Shown here: positions 41,896 through 50,406 of the stretch, piece after piece
Numbering within the stretch: position 1 is the first letter of the stretch
How the letters are laid out: every line of letters begins with the position of its first letter
Source: Leguminivora glycinivorella
Taxonomy: Eukaryota; Arthropoda; Insecta; Lepidoptera; Tortricidae
NCBI RefSeq assembly: GCF_023078275.1
Contig: NC_062982.1
Span: 21,648,695 to 21,712,694, forward strand
Direction of reading: 5' to 3'
Length of the DNA: 64,000 nucleotides
Translations under genes and position numbers: made by a program
Notes under the pieces: model-generated
The model's input: only the letters and a program-made list of their open reading frames with translations
What the model was told of the DNA's origin: nothing
Database searches by the model: none

Positions 41896-42836
41896 TTGGT
41901 ACCTTCAGTGTCTAGTAAGGCTGCTAGTTCAACTGGGATCGTTGATTTGCCAAGTCTCCAAGTCTCTAGTATTTCTTTGCTCGATGCAATGAAATTAGTA
42001 CCGTGGTCGCTCCACATCTCTTTGACGAATCCTCTTCGTGATGTAAATCTTCGAAATGCAGCCATGAACGCTTCCATTGTCATGTTACTCACACATTCTA
42101 TGTGTATAGCTTTAGTTACCATGCAGATGAAAATACATATGTATGCTTTGAACGTTTTCGTTCCTCGTCCAGGGCTCATGCGCACGTTGACTGGACCTGC
42201 GAAATCTACACCTGTAGTAAGAAATGCTCTTGATGGCTTAACTCTTATTTCAGGTAAATCGCCCATCAGTTGAGTTACAGTTTTCGCTTTTTGTTTAGCG
42301 CAAGGAAAGCAGTTTCTAACATACTTCTTGATAGTATTTCCTGCGTCAATCAGCCAGTATCTTCCTCTCAAGTATATTGTCATAAGTTGCGGGCCTCCAT
42401 GCAATGTCTTCTTGTGTGCGTCATCGAGTAAAAGTGGTAGCAGTACATTGTTCTTAGACAGAATGACAGGATGTTTGCTCAGGAACTCTAAATCTGCATG
42501 TTTCAATCTTCCTCCAACTCTGAGTACTTCTTTTTCATCAAGAAAGGGTGTAAGTGACAGTATTCGACTTCTTTTCTTAAGTGGTTGACGATTTCTCAAA
42601 GCTTCGATTTCTTCTGGAAACTCAAGTTGCTGTGAAAGCTTGATACATGTAGTAAGTGCTTTTTCTCGCTCATCATGAGTTACATACTGAGGTAAGTTTT
42701 CTTTTACATCTTTGTTTTTGAACATCAGCCATCTTTGACAGTAAGCTATGACTGAAATGAGTCTTCTCAATGATGAATATCTCTTTGAAATTGTGAGTAT
42801 GAATTCTTCTTTCTTCTCTAACACTGTAGTAGTAGA
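41838..42836 (-). pseudogene. BEL pol: RT/RNase H to integrase linker, zinc-binding and catalytic core
   Basis: In the same frame as gag-pol, directly after the TGA at 42837-42839, so a single stop codon splits the two. It includes an integrase-type HHCC region (HKKTLHGG ... CFPCAKQK), the core D in VGVDFAGPV and the second D in WSDHGTNF. The frame goes wrong at about 41860, just before the GLWEAGVK motif, because of a 1-nt loss. Integrase would insert the cDNA into the genome; as encoded it is broken. Readthrough of the TGA would be needed even without the frameshift. Confidence 0.88.
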
Positions 42837-45800
42837 TCATTTGATAGATTTTCTCGTTTCTTGATCTGTATCTTCTACTTCACAAGATTCTCTTTTCCAT
42901 TCTCTTTGTTGTAAGAATGTTGGACCTTGAAACCATAAGGTATGTTCTTTCAATTTCTCAGGTGTGACTCCTCTCGTCGCTGGATCTGCAGGATTTTCTT
43001 TAGTATTCACGTATGACCATGTAGTATTTATGTTATTGTTGATTTCAATGACTCGGTTCTTCACAAATGTTGTCCATTTCAGCGGGTCTCCGAGAATCCA
43101 AGCTAAAGTTACTTTTGAATCTGAATATGCGTATGTATTTTTGTTCTGGATCTTCATAGCTGTAGCAACATGTTTCAGCAGTTGACTCAGTAGTAGCGCT
43201 GCACTCAATTCTAGACGGGGCAAAGTAAGTTGTTTTTTCATCGGTGAGATTTTTGTCTTTGCCATGATAAGTGACACTTTGACTTCTCCATCTGGTTGTA
43301 TTACTCTGCTGTAGACTACTGCTGCATAGGCTGACATTGATGCATCAGCGAAGCCATGTAGTTCTATTAACTCACTGTGGTTGGTTGTTCCAATCCATCT
43401 CTCAAGTTTAATTTGTGACAGGTGCTCTATACCATTGCAAAAGGTTTTCCACTCTGTCTTTAAGTCTTCTGGTAGTTCTGTATCCCATGATAATCCTCTT
43501 GACCAAATCTTCTGTAGAAATATCTTTCCCATGACTACAGATGGTGCTAGCCAACCCATTGGATCAAACAAGGAAGCTATGATAGTTAAGACGTTTCTCT
43601 TAGTTACTCGTTGTTCAGATAAAGTGTTAATTTTGTTAGTTACTAAGAGAGTATCTTCGTTTGAGTTCCATGTTATTCCTAAGGTTTTGATTGTCTCTTT
43701 TTTGTTGATGTCTATCTCACATTTCTTCGCTCTCTTCTCTGTTTCGACTGTATTGATGAATTTTTTGCTATTTGAAGACCATTTTTGTAGTTCAAAACCT
43801 CCTCTTCTTAGTACTTCTGTTAATTGACGTTTTGCTTCTATTGCAGTTTCTTCTGTATCTCCCCCTGACAGTACATCGTCCATGTAGAAAGAGTGGTTGA
43901 TAATCTCTCGAGCTTGGGCATATTCTTCTGTGTTTGCCTCATCAATTGCTATTTGTCTCAAGGTTTTGATAGCTAAAAATGGCGCACATGCTGTTCCAAA
44001 TGTGACTGTTAGCATTCTGTATTCTCTTATGTCTTCATCAGGGCTGAATCTCCAAAGTATTCTCTGAAAGTCTGTGTCTTCTCTTCTTACAAGGATCTGG
44101 CGATACATTTTGATGACATCAGCCACAAAACAGACTTTGTGTGTTCTCCATCTCATAAGAATGTCTCGAAGATCTCCCAGAAGTGACGGACCAACTAGCA
44201 GTTCTGAGTTGAGGCTCACTCCGTTGCTTCCTTTGCATGAAGCGTCATAGACTATGCGATACTTGGTAGTTTCTCTATCTTCACGGATCACAGGGTGATG
44301 TGACAAATATACTTGTTTGTCAGTTTCTTTAACAGACTCATCTCGTTCGATCAATTCCATATGTTGAAGTGTTATGTACTCTCTCATGACCTCGTTGTAG
44401 GCTTCTCTCAATTTTTTGTTTGCTTCTAATCTTCTCTCAGTGCTCATGAATCTTCTCAGTGCAATTTCTCTCGAATTCTCAGGTAAAATAGGTTTGTCGC
44501 TTTTAAAGGGAAGTGCCACAATGTATCTTCCATCAACATCTCTAGTTACAGTTTCTTGATATATTTTCTCAGCTCTAAGTTCTTGTGGGGTGAGAGTGTC
44601 GTTTTCCTCTGACTCTAATCTCTCTGTCTCCCAAAATTTTTCTACCATCTCCTCTAAAGTTATGTTCAGATGCATGGTTTTGAATTCTCTTGTGCGGTTG
44701 TTTGTCAAATGACCTCCTGACAGTATATATCCCAAGCGTGTTTGTTGTGCTATGGGAGTACCTGGTTCTCCTTTAATCACTCCATTCATTAAGATGTCTG
44801 AGTAGATATGAACTCCAAGTAGTAAATCAATGTTGCTTGGTGTATGATAAGTTGGATCTGCCAGTGACAGGTGTTGCAGATGACTCCATTTCTGTGGATT
44901 GATCGGGACTTCTGGCATTATGTCAGTGACATCTTCAACAATGTAGGCTGTGCAGTCAGCTTTGAAGTTGTTGTCGAATCTTGAGTAAATCTCTATGTTT
45001 GTAGCGGATTTGATTGTAGTTGACATGTTACCCACTCCGGTAATTAATCCATCAACTGTTTTTCTTCGAAGTTGTAGTTTTCTAACAGTTGCTTCACTTA
45101 TGAACGACTCTTGAGAACAGGGATCAATGAGTGCTCGTAGTACTTGCATACCATGGCCGGTCTTGATATTTACTAGTGCGGTAGCCATTAGTGCAGTATG
45201 ACTCTGAGTGATAAGATAATTTCTCAGTTTTGGTGTTTCTGAAGTTTTAGTGGTAGACTCTTCTCTCATGGTATAGTTTGAATTGGATGCGGGTGCTTTC
45301 GACGTGGATTGTTGATTGTTCTCTCTCTCTTCAGCGGTTTGATTCTCAAAATGAAGTAAAGAACGATGTCTTCTTTGGCAATGATGACAGGATACTTTGG
45401 ATTTACAGTTTTTCACATTATGTTTTGATGACAAGCAGTTGAAGCATAGTCTCTCCTTTTGGACGTGTTGAACTCTATTGTTGACATCTAAATTTGCAAA
45501 TTCTTTGCATAGATAGTTCAAATGGTCTTGCTTGCAGTAGGAACATTGTACTGTAGTTGTAGCGGGGCTTGTTAGAAAGGATCTTTGTCTCACGATAGCT
45601 CTCTCTCTGTCCTTCGAATAAGTTGTAGACGGAATCATTTCTAACACTCTGAAACGTGTGTCCAAGAAGGTTGTTAACTTCTCAAGTTTCGGCAACTCTT
45701 GTACAGGTAGCGTGCTTATCTCCTCTTCCCACTGTTTGCGTGTCTCTTCATCCAATTTGTTGAGAATAATGTGAATAACAATTGTATCCCACTCGTTTAT

Positions 45801-46619
45801 CTTCACGTCGTTGTTTTTAAGACTGTTCAGACATTCTTGAGTAGTATCGAGAAGTTCTCTAATAGATTTGGAAGTGCCGTTGTATACTCTCTTCTGATTC
45901 ATAAATCTATTCAAGATTGTGTTCACTATCATGCGTTTGTTGTTGTACCTCTTGTCTAAAGTTTCCCATGCGACATCGTAGTTTTTCTCGGTTATTTGTA
46001 GATGTTTCAATAATTGTTCAGCTTCACCAGTGACACTTGATTTCAAATAATGAAGTTTTTGTACCTTGCTCAAAGATGGTTTGTTGTGAACGAGTGACGT
46101 ATATAGGTCTCGAAAAGATGTCCATTCTTCATAATTTCCCGAGAATTGGGGCAGTATTACTTTGGGAAGTTTTACATCTTGCGTAGATTGCTTGTTTACA
46201 TCTGACGTGTTATTCTGCGGATGCGGTTGCGGGTTCTCTCTCACAGCGGTAGATTTGTTGAACAGATCAATAGTATCTGACAATTCTCCTTTTATCATAA
46301 AATACTCTTCTTCTCCAACAGAATAAATGTCGTTGACGAAATAAACATGTTCTTTTCTTTGAGCGCTCGTTGCATATTTAACAATTTGGAAATGGTTTGT
46401 CTGGAATTTCTGCCAATACTCGTTAAGTGTGTCGATTCTTGCTTGTACGTAGCCTTTCGTAATGCGTGTTTTTCCTTGCTTTTTGAAGTTTATTCCTATC
46501 TTCCGTATTAAGTCGTAAGTAGTTTCTTGTTCCGATACGTATGTATCCATTTTGTAGGTTATGTAGTAAAATCTTGCGACGAAATATCTAGAATCTTCGG
46601 TCTTGTTCTTCGAAAACAC
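42837..46619 (-). CDS. BEL/Pao gag-protease-RT-RNase H polyprotein (open)
   Basis: A 1260-residue open frame. Residues ~150-300 are the conserved gag region (LPKVILPQFSGNYEEWTSF, LHYLKSSVTGEA). Zinc knuckles: C359/C362/H366/C371, C392/C395/H400/C405, and a variant C411/C414/H418/H423. The aspartic protease has D499 in ALIDPCSQESF. Reverse transcriptase: motif A D834 in FVADVIKMYRQ and YMDD at 912-915. Pao-type RNase H: D1092 (FADAS), E1137 (LPRLELSA), D1167 (YSDSK). The first ATG is at 46619; an ATG at residue 24 (MDTYVSEQ) is an equally plausible start. It works in cytoplasmic particles, copying the element RNA to cDNA. It ends at a TGA, with integrase continuing in the same frame. Confidence 0.92.
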   Translation of the reverse strand: MFSKNKTEDSRYFVARFYYITYKMDTYVSEQETTYDLIRKIGINFKKQGKTRITKGYVQARIDTLNEYWQKFQTNHFQIVKYATSAQRKEHVYFVNDIYSVGEEEYFMIKGELSDTIDLFNKSTAVRENPQPHPQNNTSDVNKQSTQDVKLPKVILPQFSGNYEEWTSFRDLYTSLVHNKPSLSKVQKLHYLKSSVTGEAEQLLKHLQITEKNYDVAWETLDKRYNNKRMIVNTILNRFMNQKRVYNGTSKSIRELLDTTQECLNSLKNNDVKINEWDTIVIHIILNKLDEETRKQWEEEISTLPVQELPKLEKLTTFLDTRFRVLEMIPSTTYSKDRERAIVRQRSFLTSPATTTVQCSYCKQDHLNYLCKEFANLDVNNRVQHVQKERLCFNCLSSKHNVKNCKSKVSCHHCQRRHRSLLHFENQTAEERENNQQSTSKAPASNSNYTMREESTTKTSETPKLRNYLITQSHTALMATALVNIKTGHGMQVLRALIDPCSQESFISEATVRKLQLRRKTVDGLITGVGNMSTTIKSATNIEIYSRFDNNFKADCTAYIVEDVTDIMPEVPINPQKWSHLQHLSLADPTYHTPSNIDLLLGVHIYSDILMNGVIKGEPGTPIAQQTRLGYILSGGHLTNNRTREFKTMHLNITLEEMVEKFWETERLESEENDTLTPQELRAEKIYQETVTRDVDGRYIVALPFKSDKPILPENSREIALRRFMSTERRLEANKKLREAYNEVMREYITLQHMELIERDESVKETDKQVYLSHHPVIREDRETTKYRIVYDASCKGSNGVSLNSELLVGPSLLGDLRDILMRWRTHKVCFVADVIKMYRQILVRREDTDFQRILWRFSPDEDIREYRMLTVTFGTACAPFLAIKTLRQIAIDEANTEEYAQAREIINHSFYMDDVLSGGDTEETAIEAKRQLTEVLRRGGFELQKWSSNSKKFINTVETEKRAKKCEIDINKKETIKTLGITWNSNEDTLLVTNKINTLSEQRVTKRNVLTIIASLFDPMGWLAPSVVMGKIFLQKIWSRGLSWDTELPEDLKTEWKTFCNGIEHLSQIKLERWIGTTNHSELIELHGFADASMSAYAAVVYSRVIQPDGEVKVSLIMAKTKISPMKKQLTLPRLELSAALLLSQLLKHVATAMKIQNKNTYAYSDSKVTLAWILGDPLKWTTFVKNRVIEINNNINTTWSYVNTKENPADPATRGVTPEKLKEHTLWFQGPTFLQQREWKRESCEVEDTDQETRKSIK

Positions 46620-47015
46620 GAAATGTTCGGAAATTCACACTTTTTCTTCCAATTATTACGAATCGCGATGTATTTTCACTACTTTATGTCCATTGTTTAC
46701 ACTGATGCGCGGATCGTTTTTTACGAAAATATGACGAAATTTCTTCAAATTATTGTCCTCGCGGTAGTTTACACAGTTTTTTATCGTATTTATGCACTAA
46801 AACCTCGAATTATTGTTCATTTACTTGTATTACACGTATTTTTCTCACTATAGTTCGTATTTTGTTTTCTCACTTTTGTTCATTTGACTTTTGTTTTCTT
46901 CTCGAATGTTCGATGCGTGACGTCTATAATCTCTCTAAACTGTTCTTATTTCACTGCGATTGTTTGTTTTTCACCACTAATTCACTATATTTATCCCGGT
47001 TCGTATGGACCACTT
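46620..47015 (-). promoter_or_regulatory. BEL 5' leader with primer-binding site
   Basis: Directly inside the 5' LTR the minus strand reads TGGTCCATACGAACCGGGAT (about 46994-47013). This would pair with a tRNA 3' half containing GGTTCG, as expected for a primer-binding site. The rest of the ~400-bp leader is AT-rich with no ORF of note. Confidence 0.7.
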
Positions 47016-47172
47016 TGTAAACTCATCTACTCTAAATGTGAATATAAGAACTGAGACGCCGTAATGCAATAACTCTTATTTATTGATAAGAATCTTAGTT
47101 AAAACGTATACATGTTAATTCATTGAAATATATATCGATTCTCTATGGTCAATCTTCTTGCTGGCCATGACA
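47016..47172 (-). repeat. BEL 5' LTR, internally deleted (157 bp)
   Basis: Same ends as the 3' LTR. It jumps from ATTCATTGAAATATA directly to TATCGATTCTC, missing 77 bp. Short AT repeats at the join suggest slippage or microhomology deletion. The remaining bases appear identical to the other LTR. Confidence 0.88.
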
Positions 47173-47249
47173 ACATATTAAACTGACCTCCAACGTTTCA
47201 AGGACGGCGTTGTCCCCGTGGTCTCGGAGAAGACTGGCTTGAAATGACA

Positions 47250-48244
47250 TCAACACCTTCTGACAGCCGCGCGAGTTTTTCGAACTACCCGCACTTGGTT
47301 TTGATTATCAACTTGAACTGTTTGCGCACTAGGGATGTTACTCTGTCGACATACAACACTGACGATATTTGATTTAACGACTGTCGATATTATTTTCGGC
47401 TTACACTTATTAATGACAGGATTCCATGTGGATGAGATCCTAAAACCTTCGTCCCGATTGAAATTGCGATGTTTTTTGATTTCAATGGCTTCACGCACTT
47501 TTCTACTGTAGAAATGGCGTTCCGTGGAAAGGACTTTAGGGTCATGTAGTTCGATCCAGTGGTTTGGCCCTGACTCTAACAAATGTTCAGCCACGGCAGA
47601 CTTGTTGACCTGACGATTTTTCACAGCCGCGATGTGCTCCTTTACCCTTTCTTCTATGGTGCGCTTAGTTTCTCCAATGTAGGAGCTACCACAACTGCAA
47701 TCAATTTTATAAACGCCAGGTGATTGAAACGGTATAACGTCCTTAGGTGATCTTAGGCTTCCTGCAACTTTGGATAATGGCGTGTACACCGTCTTTATAG
47801 AGTACTTTCCAAGTACTGTACCAACCTTATCCGTCACACCTTTAACATACGGCAGAAATGCCGGTTGTCTGGACACCTCAGGACGTTTCCCCCTTGCCTT
47901 CCGTCTAGGTTGCCACTTTTTATTCTTGTACCCGTTCCTTCTAAGCACCTCCTGAATATGTGACAACTCATCCTTCAAATATTCAGGGTCACACAGATCA
48001 TACGCTCTATTCACCAGCGATGAGACAACTGACTGCAGGTGGCGCGGGTGGTGGTGAGAAAGGGCATTCAAATACCTGTCAGTGTGCGTAGGCTTTCTGT
48101 AAACAGTGTGAGTTAGGGTTCCGTCCATTCGACCAATCACTTTCACGTCTAAGAATGGCAAACTGCGCTGTGATTCTAATTCGTACGTAAACTTAGTCCT
48201 TGGATGAATAGAATTAAGATATTGGAGAAGTTGCTCCGTTGGAA
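47250..48244 (-). pseudogene. Penelope-like RT C-terminus plus GIY-YIG endonuclease
   Basis: The first in-frame ATG is at 48161, but the frame is open back to about 48244, where the inverted terminal repeat begins, so the true N-terminus is lost. Visible from that ATG: RT thumb/linker (LPFLDV, VYRKPTHTDRYLNALSHHHP, residues 1-60), a basic linker (~78-95), then GIY-YIG nuclease with GVY at 149-151, CSCG at 155-158, YIG at 161-163, R167/R172, HW around 201 and E224 in VREAIEI. The catalytic RT core is absent. The nuclease cuts target DNA to prime reverse transcription in Penelope elements. The frame itself is uninterrupted. Confidence 0.9.
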
Positions 48245-49499
48245 CGTTGAAACGTTGGAGGTCAGTTTAATATGTAGTTATACGCGATTAAGTCCCGATT
48301 TTAAAAATAATAGAGTTTTAAGGTTTCAAACATAATACCTGTATTGTTTCTTGAATAAATATATGAGTATGAGTATGATTCCATACGGGCGAATAATGTA
48401 TCCAGTTATATAATCTGATCATACGAATCGTATAGGATAATCATTTTGTTAAAAAGCGTTAAGGTAATGGCGCCTATTAACGTGGTACTTCAGGAAGATT
48501 TCAAAAGATTCCAAAAAATGAGGGGTATCAAAGCTCGTTAACGACCACAAATATTTTTTTTATGGAAGAGTATTTATTGAACTATTAGTTTTGAAGAGTT
48601 TTTGGATCATTTTAGTTTATTATATGTCATAAAATAATTTATGAAGCCAGCATACCTAAATTTTCTATTACCGTGGTAATGAACAGGCTGCGGTTCTATT
48701 AACGCGAATTGAGATTTCATTACCGAGGGTATGAATGACAGTGTTTTTCTGCCATCGGTAAATAGAAACCCATCTCAGAATTCGGAGCTTAATACCGACG
48801 GTTGAATATACAAATTATGACAAATACATATACCTATACTATCTTCCTTTATGAATACCCACAGAAGACTCAGTTTCATCTAAGAAATCTGTACTTACGG
48901 TACTCTAAATGTCATATTTTGATACAAGACTAATATGTCGCTCGGTAATAGATACTTCTTTAGGAACCTATTACCGACCCAAACAAATATTGCATGGATC
49001 GGTAATAGATTCTTATACATTCCATTACCGAGGGTTATCCGATCGTACCATCGGTGATAGGCATAAATTGGAGTATAATAAAATCGAATTCCGACCAATA
49101 AAAACAATGTCATACAGATGTATTTTCATTACAAATCAAAATAAAATATTGCAACTTTATATTAAAACCAAGTTTACATAACTGGTAAGTAAACATCAGA
49201 CTTTATCTCAATGTTTAAAAAATGTTGACAAATTAACGGTTTTCATAGAAACTACGAAAAATTAAGGTTTTGTTGAATATTTTTCATATCACGTAAATAG
49301 TTCTTTGATAGCGTGAATAGATCGAGATTGAAACAACTGTAAGACATTATATAACTGATCACATATACTTAAAATAAAGCATAAAGAACTAATATCACTA
49401 CTTTAACCATTACTGTGGTATACCACAGTAATAGAATCTACTCACGAAATGGCGCCTTTCACCGCTGTCTTTTAATTTCCACTTTAAACACATTTCCAG

Positions 49500-50406
49500 G
49501 CTAAACAATACGTAAAAAGTACTCAGAAGTCATGTAGAAAACTATAAACAATATTTTAAAATGCATAACTTTCACCTATTTACCACAATTATTACGTAAA
49601 CTACTAAATGAGATTGGAGTTCACTTAGGTTTAGCGTCACGCGTCAGTATGACACAACCTCTTCTTGCGGCCCCGTGGCAAAAACTGTCAAATAGCGAGT
49701 GTCTTCTTTCATTCACACTCTCTAGCGCCTATATGTGCGTTAGTCAACTAAACAGGCTTCCTTTGTGTGAGTAACTTTATTTAGGAAATTGGTCGGTTTG
49801 CCTATAAAATGCGTATTTGCAAATGCGGCGGTAATGGACGTCGATTTCGATACCGTTGATAGCCGCCGTTACCTTATTTAATTAAAATTATTTTTTTAAA
49901 CCTGAGTGTACGCCGTCCAACTTAACGTGACATGACATAAAGTAACTCCTGGCAACCCTGGCCAAGGACAGTATTAAAAAGAAAAGCTACGATGGATTTT
50001 TATTCGCAAAAATAGTAATTGTGCTGCAAAGTGTCATCAACTTATATAGAAGAGATAACCTATAAACTTACCACTAGAATCCAGGTGAAAACTTGAGAAT
50101 TGAAGGCCGCAAACATATAAACTACAACTAAGGTGAGAATATTATTTAACCGTTGAAGTTTAAACTCCACCTAACACATAGTATTTTGAATTCTAATGGT
50201 CGTATAGTATTATTTCATTCACAATATAAACACCCGTTGACCATCTGATTGGATATTCACTGACATTGACAGCTGACAGATTTACAGGGTTGACAACATA
50301 AAGAACAATAAATCTAGTGTTGCTATCCTATTACATTGACTGTTATTGAGCATAGATAGCGACATCTCTCCGCAGTGTGCATCAACATCATAGATAACTG
50401 TTCGAT
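49500..50406 (+). other. Region upstream of the LINE ORF1, including its 5' UTR
   Basis: Non-coding. The LINE 5' end is not fixed because no target duplication was found. A GCGGCGGTAATGG ... CCGCCGTTACC hairpin at about 49830-49872 probably still belongs to the host element. The LINE 5' UTR, which should hold an internal promoter, therefore starts somewhere between 49875 and 50400. Confidence 0.45.

Larger units (their letters stand above)
41047..47172 (-). mobile_element. BEL/Pao LTR retrotransposon
   Basis: TG...CA LTRs at 41047-41280 and 47016-47172, with ACATA duplicated at 41042-41046 and 47173-47177 (5 bp, typical for BEL/Pao). The single gag-pol order on the minus strand is gag, zinc knuckles, protease, RT, RNase H, integrase. 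The LTRs look identical where both exist, so insertion was recent. One in-frame TGA and one 1-nt deletion break the integrase half. Confidence 0.93.
40972..48311 (-). mobile_element. 5'-truncated Penelope-like element with inverted ends, host of BEL
   Basis: Flanked by AGAGTTTTAAG at 40961-40971 and 48312-48322 (11 bp). The ends carry a ~60-bp inverted repeat: AAAATCGGGACTTAATCGCG, TATAACTACATATTAAACTG and ACCTCCAACGTTTC at the left (broken at 41046 by BEL and resuming at 47173), and its reverse at about 48240-48310. Such an inverted terminal copy next to a 5'-truncated body is characteristic of Penelope insertions. Coding part: 47250-48244. Taking BEL out leaves roughly 1.2 kb. Confidence 0.85.
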
